The translations under genes and the position numbers were made by a program. Positions 56,163-64,000 of a stretch of 64,000 bases of DNA are shown in pieces (the first letter of the stretch is position 1; each line of letters starts with the position of its first letter). The stretch spans positions 368,501 to 432,500 of the forward strand of contig NW_024881961.1 of assembly GCF_019059575.1 (NCBI RefSeq). Direction: 5' to 3'. This DNA is from Amphibalanus amphitrite. Lineage: Eukaryota > Arthropoda > Thecostraca > Balanomorpha > Balanidae. The notes under the pieces are model-generated. The model did no database searches. It was given only the letters and a program-made list of their open reading frames with translations, and had not been told where the DNA came from.

Positions 56163-56842
56163 ACGCGTCAATTATGTCATTGATGCGCCACAATACCTAC
56201 CTGTCAGCCATATTGGAAAACAAATGCTCGTTTTTCTAAATACTCATTCTGGCAATTCTAAGCCTTGCCGAGCTTAGAAAATTTTACCATTAAATTCAGA
56301 AGACAAAGTTGAGGGGTGATTTAAATTTTAACAAAAATTGAAGGGGTCCGCTCTCAAATGACCTTGACCTTTGACCCCTCATATCTCAGCCCCCAGAGCT
56401 TGCCGAACTTAGATAATTTAGGATATTAATAAGGGTGTCTAGATGCATCAGCTCACAAAATTTCATTGAAATCTGAGGGGTCCGCTGTAAAAGGGTCACG
56501 TGACCTCCACGTGGCTGCAAACTTTGACCTGACCTAACTTCCAGGTCAGGGCTTGCCGGGCTTAGATTTTATGCCCATCGTGCTCAGCAGGTCAACTTGC
56601 ATCTGTGTGCAAATTTTGAGGTAATTCTGAGGGGTCCGCCCTCAATGACCTTGAACTTTGACCCCTGATATCTCAGCCCCCAGGGCTTGCCGAGCTTAGA
56701 TAATTTTATTCTGTGATGACCAGGTCATGCTGAGTGGCCGGTGTAAATTTGGTGAGATTCTAAGGGGTCCGTTTTTATCATTTTTTCCATCGAATATGAA
56801 TTTCGAATCTGAATTTGAATTTGAAGCTAAGTATATAAACGT
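56163..56842 (-). repeat. right terminal inverted repeat of giant element
   Basis: Inverted match of 44585-45263 over its full length, same subrepeat order. Confidence 0.85.
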
Positions 56843-56851
56843 GCCGACAGA
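56843..56851. repeat. 9-bp target duplication of giant element, right
   Basis: GCCGACAGA directly after the right terminal inverted repeat; pair of 44576-44584. Confidence 0.8.
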
Positions 56852-57480
56852 TGCCTTTTAAATGCCGACCGATTTGACGGGTTCTTATATTCGCGAGCGC
56901 CTCTGTTACCACGAGGAAGCTAATAAATGAAACGACGCAACGCATGCCAATTTTTTAAGCAATATCATGCATACTTATAGCCTGGATGACGAAATTTGGT
57001 GCCGATGTGATGAATTTACCTCGATGGTGTCGATTTGGCGGGATTTAAACGTCCCAGTCTGCCCATTCGACGGCACGGTGCGTGGAATAGCGGCGACTTC
57101 GTCCGTACCACAAGACCCATTGGTCCAGTGGTCGTCTTTGACCAACGCGCGACATGACACGTGACCTCTGCTACCCCGTGCGGGCCTCTCCGTGGTGGCA
57201 CAAGGGTCAAGTGGACACCTGAGATCCATCAACAGGTAAGCCCCTCCCCCTCCCATCCCCTCCCCGTGGCGGGCCGCACACGCGTCCTGTTTCTAGGCGG
57301 GCACGGCTCCGGCGGCATTCCACGCAGGCAATGGCTTGGGGCGCAATTGCGTGCCTGCACTATCGTGTCCAAAGTCGAGCCGAGGGTGCAGTCGCCGGAT
57401 TGGAATCAGCCACAGGTGGGCGACCAGCGGGCTACGGGAGGAGTTCGTAGGGGATACAACCCTCAGTAAATGTCGGGAAT
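56852..57480. other. gene-free stretch
   Basis: Sequence between the giant element and the Penelope-like composite. A plus-strand frame of 65 codons at 56967-57164 is open but unrecognised. Nothing else seen. Confidence 0.4.
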
Positions 57481-57493
57481 AATAGTTGGGAGG
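57481..57493. repeat. 13-bp target duplication of Penelope-like composite, left
   Basis: AATAGTTGGGAGG, repeated in the same orientation at 60924-60936. Confidence 0.85.
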
Positions 57494-57863
57494 TATGTAT
57501 ATGAAATAATATTTTCGGAGTTTCTTGAGTGATATATATTGAAAAATTGATAGCAAATATTTCGATACTCGTAGTGGTACCTTTTTCAATGCGAGTGATG
57601 CACAGTGCGAGCTTTGTTAAGCACAACAAAATAACACAATTCCCATGCAATCGGTGGAGCTGGGTCCTCCAGTGCAGATAAAATAACCTATACGATACCG
57701 CCTTCCTAAGACCTTATACAATATCACTGTCTATCACGGAATTTTAATTAAATATTTAGACAATCAGCGCTAATTTAATAAAAAGAGCGTCACTTCAGTT
57801 ACAGGTAAGTCACACTTACACAAGGTGACCCCCCCCTCGCGTGTTCGTTCAGCGTGCCAACCA

Positions 57864-58775
57864 CTATTTTTTTAGCACAATGTCCCATATTGGGCTCAGC
57901 TGGACGCCACCGCTGTCGAGATTCATTGACGGGCGCAGCTGTCGGATCTCGATGGCCTCCCTGATTTTACGTTTTTTCCAGTGGCGTTCGATGGCTAGGG
58001 TTCTCGCCTCGAACGGGTTCAAGTCACCGCCACAGGTACAAAAGTGTCTGGCCGTCGCTGACGTATCGCAGCGTCCGTGCTTGATATCGGCGGTGTGCTC
58101 CTTCAATCTGTCCTGTTTTGGTCGCCCTGACTCTCCGATATAGCTGGAGCCGCACGAGCACTTTATCTCATATACGGCCCCTTTCTTCTTGCTCTGCTCC
58201 ACGGGATCTTTGACGTTAACCAGGTGACCCCTCAATCGCTTGGATTTGTGAGCTACCTTGATTCTGTGTGGCCTGAGAACCTTGGCTATCCTTTCGCTGA
58301 GACCTGGGACGTAGGGCACTGCCGCATAGGCTTCTTGGTCTCTGGCGGCGGCTTCCCCCTGTACGGTCTGGCTGGCGTCACGGCGTCTCATAGCCCTCTT
58401 GATAAACGGCTCCGGATAGCCATTGGCTACGAACACATCCCGTATCTTGCTCTTCTCCTCCTTCACACTTGACATGTCGCTGCAGACCCGTCTTGCTCTG
58501 GCTTCCATGCATCTTATAAGACCAGCTTTCATGGCCGCGGGGTGGCTCGAGTTGTACTTCAGGTACACGTTTGATGCGGTCGCCTTCCGGTAGACTGAGG
58601 TGCCCAGCCGACCTTCTGACCTCTGGACAAGAACGTCCAAAAACGGCAGTTTCTGGTCCACCTCCCGCTCCAGTGTAAACTGGATACTTGGGCAGAAATC
58701 GTTCAACCGCTGGTGGAACTCTTGCAGAGCTTCATCGCCGTGGGGCCACAGGATGAAAGTGTCGTCAACTGCCAG
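57864..58775 (-). pseudogene. Penelope-like element, RT end plus GIY-YIG endonuclease (left copy)
   Basis: Frame from VDDTFILWPHG (the second part of the RT YxDD motif, cut at the junction) to the stop at 57864. It runs through QKLPFLDVLVQR, YRKATASNVYLKY, and RVCSDMSSVKEEKSKIRDVF, into the GIY-YIG nuclease: VYEIKCSCGSSYIGESGRPK, then a His and a Glu (RLKEHTADIKHG, EARTLAIERHWKKRK) and a C-terminus ending IVLKK. Penelope-like elements use this nuclease for insertion. The frame has no stop, but the fragment lacks most of the RT and so cannot act. Confidence 0.88.
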
Positions 58776-60513
58776 AAACTGCCGTTTTTGGACGTTCTTG
58801 TCCAGAGGTCAGAAGGTCGGCTGGGCACCTCAGTCTACCGGAAGGCGACCGCATCAAACGTGTACCTGAAGTACAACTCGAGCCACCCCGCGGCCATGAA
58901 AGCTGGTCTAATAAGATGCATGGAAGCCAGAGCAAGACGGGTCTGCAGCGACATGTCAAGTGTGAAGGAGGAGAAGAGCAAGATACGGGATGTGTTCGTA
59001 GCCAATGGCTATCCGGAGCCGTTTATCAAGAGGGCTATGAGACGCCGTGACGCCAGCCAGACCGTACAGGGGGAAGCCGCCGCCAGAGACCAAGAAGCCT
59101 ATGCGGCAGTGCCCTACGTCCCAGGTCTCAGCGAAAGGATAGCCAAGGTTCTCAGGCCACACAGAATCAAGGTAGCTCACAAATCCAAGCGATTGAGGGG
59201 TCACCTGGTTAACGTCAAAGATCCCGTGGAGCAGAGCAAGAAGAAAGGGGCCGTATATGAGATAAAGTGCTCGTGCGGCTCCAGCTATATCGGAGAGTCA
59301 GGGCGACCAAAACAGGACAGATTGAAGGAGCACACCGCCGATATCAAGCACGGACGCTGCGATACGTCAGCGACGGCCAGACACTTTTGTATTATTGCTT
59401 CCAAATTAAGCTTGATCCTCACTTCGCTCCAGTACTGTAGTGAATACCCTACCGAAGCCCGAGTTTTACCGAGATACCCGGCTCGGCGAGCCGTGCACGG
59501 TAGGCCAGAGGTTTAACATCCGGGGCCTTGTGACATCCGGGAGTTTCAAACGCGCGGGTAGGGGTGCGGACGTGACCTGTGGTCGGTCAGCGATCGGCGA
59601 TTTTGGCCTCGGGCGCCTCTGGCGTCAGAGGCATTGCCGGGGCTCGGGCGGCGCAGCGCCCGGCGAGAGACGGGCCGCGCGGCCGCAACCGTGGTGCAGC
59701 TGGACGCGCGATCGGAACGGAATTCAGCCAGGACACGCATCGTAGGTCAAAGGTCAAGGGCACATGTGGCCGGCGGGCGAGACCAGCGGTCGAAACAGAA
59801 GTCGCTGTGAGGCGAGGGCAGTGATCCGACCCCGGCCCGGGCCTGGACGGTGTGTGAATGTTTTTTTTTTTAGTTCTGCTGCGGAGTGCTTTAACTGCGC
59901 TAGTTTTAATATTGCGTTAAATAATCATAACCACAGTTTCATTTAAAACAAAGATGCCAATATAATCGTAACATATATTATAAATATTTATCAGATAATT
60001 ATTTACCCGCGCCAGGCAGGTGCTCGGCGCCAACCACGTCGCACCCCCCGCTCCCCACCCGGTCATCGGCCTGACCACTGCACTGTGGCGCTCTCATCGT
60101 CCCTGATTGGATAGAATGTGACCCAGCTATGCGTCACGCTCACGTGCCCGCCATTATCACAGGTCACACCCGTGTCCCCGCCCCAGGCGTGGACTGACAG
60201 TCACAAGGTCGACGCACTGCTTCAGTCTGACACGCACCTCACCGGGACAGCTACCCTGGCGACACGGGAGGGGCTCGGGAGGGTATTCAATGCAGTACTA
60301 GAGCCAGACGCGAATCAAGCTTAATTTGGAAGCAATAGTACCTGTGGCGGTGACTTGAACCCGTTCGAGGCGAGAACCCTAGCCATCGAACGCCACTGGA
60401 AAAAACGTAAAATCAGGGAGGCCATCGAGATCCGACAGCTGCGCCCGTCAATGAATCTCGACAGCGGTGGCGTCCAGCTGAGCCCAATATGGGACATTGT
60501 GCTAAAAAAATAG
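58772..60513 (+). pseudogene. Penelope-like element, second copy, broken by an insertion
   Basis: Plus-strand frame from CQKLPFLDVLVQR to the GIY-YIG core, interrupted after TARHFC at about 59391 by the 947-bp TIR element, and resumed at 60341 (CGGDLNPFEARTLAIE) to a TAG at 60511-60513. Apart from the insertion the text equals the left copy almost residue for residue. Truncated further than the left copy: it begins about 40 codons later in RT. Confidence 0.85.
59392..60338. mobile_element. 947-bp TIR element nested in right Penelope-like arm
   Basis: Ends TTATTGCTTCCAAATTAAGC and the inverse of CTATTGCTTCCAAATTAAGC; the similarity continues imperfectly for about 60 bp (CAGTACTG..TGAATACCCT). 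TA stands outside both ends (59390-59391, 60339-60340), and the left arm shows the uninterrupted target. A GC-rich inside with an AT-rich centre, no transposase: a TA-targeting non-autonomous DNA transposon. Confidence 0.85.
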
Positions 60514-60923
60514 TGGTTGGCACGCTGAACGAACACGCGAGGGGGGGGGTCACCTTGTGTAAGTGTGACTTACCTGTAACTGAAGTGACGCTCTTTTTAT
60601 TAAATTAGCGCTGATTGTCTAAATATTTAATTAAAATTCCGTGATAGACAGTGATATTGTATAAGTTCTTAGGAAGGCGGTATCGTATAGGTTATTTTAT
60701 CTGCACTGGAGGACCCAGCTCCACCGATTGCATGGGAATTGTGTTATTTTGTTGTGCTTAACAAAGCTCGCACTGTGCATCACTCGCATTGAAAAAGGTA
60801 CCACTACGAGTATCGAAATATTTGCTATCAATTTTTCAATATATATCACTCAAGAAACTCCGAAAATATTATTTCATATTCATTATAACTTGAGGAAAAG
60901 GTAACATGACTCTTAAGTCATAC

Positions 60924-60936
60924 AATAGTTGGGAGG
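60924..60936. repeat. 13-bp target duplication of Penelope-like composite, right
   Basis: AATAGTTGGGAGG, pair of 57481-57493. Confidence 0.85.
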
Positions 60937-61655
60937 GTTTATGCTGGTAGTTATGTGAGGAACGTCATGCAAGCGGCGAATATGGTAAATTAGCCAGGTG
61001 TTCTGACGCAGTAGAAAAGATGTATCCTGTTCCTGTCTTCATAATTTGCATTTCGTGCTTGTTTTTGATGAATTTTAACGGGAATGCATGTAGCAATTAC
61101 AGAAACACGTTGCTTTCTTGTGATCATGGATGTTTCGTGTTAGTGCGCGATGCAAGTGAAAAGAGTGGAGGCATATTTTGTGGCAGCTTGCCTGCATTGT
61201 CGACAAAAGTACCGTTGTGGCTTATGATTAAATGTTTGGCAATGCTGCCTGAAAATTGTGCAATGCTGCCTGAAAATTGTGCATCGTCATTGTAATGGGT
61301 GGGTATCTTGTTATGTTATCGGGGTAGCTGCTTCAATTATTTCTTGCTTAGTGTTTTTCCGCATTACGGTACTGGAGAATCATCATTTTGAAAACAGTTT
61401 GTCCTGTTTAACGTGTTTCGTTGGAATTAAATGGGCTATTTCAATCGCCCCCTGAGACTTATGTTCAGGCTGTAAATACTTGGCTTGAATTGTCATTTTT
61501 GTGTGTGAGCTGCTCAATGTTTCGCGACTGACACACGGACCGTTGAATGAATGAGCGATTGGATAAATTTGATGTTCCATATCGTTTTTGATAGTCCGAC
61601 AATAATTTGTGATCTCAAGAGTAAAGCTTGATTTAAGTTTCATTGTGAGACTTAA
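60937..61655. other. gene-free stretch
   Basis: A plus-strand frame at 61020-61295 begins with a hydrophobic leader but is otherwise unlike known proteins, and contains a 21-bp tandem duplication (AATGCTGCCTGAAAATTGTG, 61239-61280). I do not call it a gene. Confidence 0.4.
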
Positions 61656-62134
61656 AGGGACCCTCCCACCTTCAAAAAAGTTAATGAATTAGCATGAAAG
61701 TGATGTCGCTCGATTCAGAAAGAGCAAAAACGAATGTGTACCAAATTTCACCGAAAAATATTCACCGGTTTTCAAGATATTAGACTTTTACTTTTGTTTA
61801 CTTTTTTTGGATCTCCGCTGTTCCTAGCTACTTCATTTTGGAAGTGCGGCGTTCGCGGCAGATGTTGCGCGCAAAGCAGCATATACCACCGCGTGCTACA
61901 AAACGTTTTAGTCAAACATTTAAAAATCGTTAGATATCTGCGCTGACGTCACACATTCAGAGGGGTATTCCTATGCATTAGCCCCTCTGAATCAAAATGC
62001 TGCAATTTTGAAATTCAATATTTCCGATTTAAGGCATTTCTCGATGATGTGAGTGCCGAAACCGGTAATTGTGAGCCAGGGACCCCATTTTGGCTATCTC
62101 AACTCAAATCTAATGTTAAGGTGGGAGGGTTCCT
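61656..62134 (-). mobile_element. TTAA-flanked MITE, copy 2 of AGGGACCCTCCCACCTT family
   Basis: Inverted relative to copy 1 at 42835-43323 and slightly shorter. TTAA at 61652-61655; at the right end the site reads TTGA (62135-62138), so one base has changed. One terminal base change (GGGTTCCT). Confidence 0.75.
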
Positions 62135-62840
62135 TGAATACCGGACTTCCCGCTTGGATTTTTGTTTCACTGTGTCGTAGAAAACGCCGGAAGTGAAAAT
62201 ATCTACGCGACATCCTCAGAGTTCATTGTCGATGAATTCAGTCAAGGTGTTTGCCGTGGATTGAATATTATAATGTGTATATGCTACAATTTGCAGACAA
62301 TTTTGAGCGGCGCATGCTGCGGAGAGGTTTTTAAACCATTTACTCTAGAAGTTTGTCATGCGTCTGTCATTCCCTGTCAGACCATTTAAAGTTATCTGGA
62401 TTAAAAGTCCTTAGTGTCCTTCTCAACCGGAGAAGGGTTTTGCTGATTTCAGACGATACGCGCTCTTCCAGCCACCTTTGTTCTTTGGTTTTTTGTGTTA
62501 CTATTTTTCATGTCTTTGTGGCACTTATTACTTGTCCTATATGGTAAATCACTTCAAAATAGTTCTGGAAAGCAAATTCCCTCTTTAAACTGCTGTTATG
62601 TCTGTGCTGCAACCAAGAGCTATTTAATGAACGGTGACTTACGCAATATTTTTCCATATTATTTCTGATAAAGGTCCGTTTCCCATGAACATAATTGTGC
62701 TATTCAAAACAGACTTATGAATCATAGGCGGCGGAACGGGGGGGGGGGGGCACCGGGGCACCGTGCCCCCCCCCCTTGAATTCTGCAAGGGGGCACCAAT
62801 AGCAAGGTGCCCCCCCCCCTTAAATTTGATGTATTAGTAC
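62135..62840. other. gene-free stretch with poly-G/poly-C end
   Basis: AT-rich, then at 62727-62820 a GC-rich part (poly-G, CACCGGGGCACCGTGCC, poly-C) that resembles the ends of other dispersed elements. No gene seen. Confidence 0.4.
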
Positions 62841-63624
62841 CAGGAGCGGATTCGGGAAAACTCCAAGGGAAGGGTCATGAATCGAAGTGGTGCCCCTACC
62901 TATACCCAAAATGAAAACCTCAACGGATTTCGGCCACTTGATTTTGGTGGTGCCCTATTTTCAGTTTTCTATTTTCTTTATTTTTGGTTAGTCGTGTGAT
63001 GACTGGTGCCCCTGCTAGGCCGCTGGTGCCCCTGGAAAGATTGTGGTACCTACCTACCCTACCCTGCCCCCTGACAAGCCCACGGTGGGCCCTGCACATG
63101 ACTTAGGTGCCCATGGGCCCTGACAGGCCCGTGGTGCCTCTGACAGGCCTGTGGTGTCCTTGCTAGGCCTGTGGTGTCCCTGGGCCTTGGCAGGTCTGTG
63201 GTGCCCCTGGCGAGCCTGTGGTGCCCCTGTTAGAACGCAGGTGCCCTTGACAGGTTTGTGGTGCCCCTGACAATCCTAAAGTGCCAACGACAGGCTTGTG
63301 GTGCCCTTGACAGGCCCATGGTGCCCTTGCGAGGCTGGTGGTTCCCCTGCGAAGCCGATAGTACCCCTGGCAGGCCTCTGTTGCCCCTGGCAGGTCTGTG
63401 GTGCCTCTGGAAGACCTGTAGTGCTTTTGCTAGGCCGATGGTGCTCCTGACAGGCCTGTGGTGCCACTGACAGGCTCGTGGTGCCCCTGCTAGGCCTGTG
63501 GTACCCCTGACGGGCCTGTGGTGCCCCTGTCGGCTGTCAGGCCTGTGGTGCTCCTGGCAGGCATGTGGTGACCCCAGGCCCAATGTCATGACCCATGTGA
63601 CCTCCCCCCTGGGATTCGCCACTG
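62841..63624. mobile_element. hAT-type MITE holding a minisatellite
   Basis: The left end is CAGGAGCGGATTCGGG, the right end GGGATTCGCCACTG, inverted relative to each other, and the 8-bp word ATTAGTAC stands outside both (62833-62840, 63625-63632). The left part, AAACTCCAAGGGAAGGGTCA, also matches the start of 217-506, so both belong to one hAT-type group. Confidence 0.8.
63000..63595. repeat. minisatellite GGCCTGTGGTGCCCCTGACA
   Basis: Imperfect units of about 20-24 bp, roughly 27 copies, filling the right part of the hAT-type MITE. Open frames on both strands across it are period artefacts. Confidence 0.88.
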
Positions 63625-63632
63625 ATTAGTAC

Positions 63633-64000
63633 TGCAATGGCTTCTTGGTAATTTGATACATGTAGGATTAACCCTCGCCAGGCGAGGGCCTTTTCCATAA
63701 TTAGAAACGACAAATTTACAGGGTAGGTGGGTCCATGGGAGATCTCGCCCCTGGGAAAGTTTGGTGACTCTAAGTCAATATTTAGGGAGTTTTGGGGGTA
63801 TGAATGCAAAAAATTTTGCTTAAACATGTTAAAAGTTTTTCGCTTATAACTTTTTACCTAGCAAAGATAGAGCAAAAATAAAAGCACCAGTGAACTCAGG
63901 ACGTCAGAGCGCATCGAATGGTATACTTTGTTACCAATTTTAGTGAACTTTGGAATTCAGTTGCCGCTAAGCTAGTCCAATTTTCCCCTGACCTTGTACC
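63633..64000. other. gene-free stretch at window end
   Basis: AT-rich sequence with TTTTTCGCTTATAACTTTTTACC text like that of the repeats in 900-2000, ending in CCTGACCTTG. A related AGGTCA-type repeat may start here and leave the window. Confidence 0.35.

Larger units (their letters stand above)
44585..56842. mobile_element. giant Mutator-like or foldback transposon, 12.3 kb
   Basis: Inverted repeats of 679 and 680 bp (44585-45263, 56163-56842) stand at the outer ends. The first base of one and last base of the other match exactly (ACGTTTATATACTTAGC), and a perfect 9-bp direct repeat GCCGACAGA abuts them. Inner borders of the arms show no such repeat, so the whole block moved as one unit. 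Long terminal repeats with a 9-bp duplication fit the Mutator superfamily. No transposase frame is inside, so it would be non-autonomous. Cargo: a TGACCT-rich stretch, a non-LTR RNase H fragment, Sin3-like exons, the (AGGGC)300 array, a 4.6-kb minisatellite and a non-LTR RT relic. The superfamily is inference; a foldback element is the alternative. Confidence 0.7.
57494..60923. mobile_element. head-to-head Penelope-like element pair, inserted as one unit
   Basis: A minus-strand Penelope-like fragment (57494 to about 58775) and a plus-strand fragment (about 58772-60923) face each other. Their shared arms, about 57496-58656 and 58772-60880, are inverted copies of about 1.16 kb once a 947-bp insertion is removed from the right arm. 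The spacer of about 115 bp is RT sequence found only in the left copy. A single 13-bp direct repeat lies outside the pair and none inside, so the composite behaved as one insertion. Both fragments are 5'-truncated within or just after the RT catalytic motif. Confidence 0.85.

Noticed and set aside
61020-61295. Frame with a hydrophobic start that could be a small secreted protein
   Set aside because: No further support, no known family, and a tandem duplication inside; AT-rich DNA gives such frames by chance.
1-64000. tRNA, rRNA or other structured RNA genes
   Set aside because: I looked for tRNA B-box type words and found only chance matches without a cloverleaf; no rRNA-like stretch was recognised.

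Overview
This is animal nuclear DNA: spliced genes with GT..AG introns, many transposable-element families, and megabase-genome style satellites. A zinc-finger gene with an N-terminal ZAD (zinc-finger-associated) domain points to an arthropod. The mix of Penelope-like, BEL/Pao, CR1-group, hAT, TTAA- and TA-flanked elements fits a non-model arthropod such as a crustacean, but the species cannot be read from the window.

Host genes. Two tandemly duplicated phospholipid scramblase genes (2.8-3.6 kb and 15.9-16.6 kb, minus strand) lie on either side of a young BEL/Pao retrotransposon. A ZAD-C2H2 zinc-finger gene (20.6-23.7 kb, minus) and an eight-exon zinc transporter gene of the ZIP11/SLC39A11 type (26.9-32.1 kb, plus) are divergently arranged, with a 5'-truncated CR1-like retrotransposon in the space between their 5' ends. 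A two-exon GH29 alpha-L-fucosidase gene (39.0-41.0 kb, minus) follows, with a PH-domain exon of another minus-strand gene at 38.3-38.4 kb. I could rebuild the zinc-finger, ZIP11 and fucosidase genes exon by exon with matching splice phases.

Mobile DNA dominates the rest. At 0-2.6 kb there is a hAT-type MITE with a perfect 8-bp target duplication and two TTAA-flanked elements that abut and create a perfect 26-bp palindrome. At 5.6-15.2 kb is a nearly intact BEL/Pao element: LTRs about 99.6% identical, 5-bp target duplication, a single 2,024-residue polyprotein with an N-terminal SAP-like motif. Its 5' LTR carries a nested non-LTR fragment. TA-flanked GGGG-rich MITEs (19.5 and 41.4 kb), TTAA-flanked MITEs (32.2, 42.8 and 61.7 kb), a long non-LTR element (33.3-36.6 kb) and a second hAT-type MITE holding a minisatellite (62.8-63.6 kb) fill much of the remaining space.

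The most striking region is 44.6-56.8 kb. Two 680-bp inverted repeats lie at its outer ends and a perfect 9-bp direct repeat abuts them, so this 12.3-kb block looks like one giant Mutator-like (or foldback) non-autonomous transposon. Inside are decayed exons resembling the corepressor gene Sin3 (first exon with three in-frame TAG codons, half of PAH1), retrotransposon remnants, exactly 300 perfect copies of AGGGC, and 4.6 kb of a 10-bp minisatellite with a higher-order block. At 57.5-60.9 kb a head-to-head pair of Penelope-like element fragments forms a large inverted repeat, flanked as a unit by a 13-bp target duplication, with a 947-bp TIR element inserted in one arm only.
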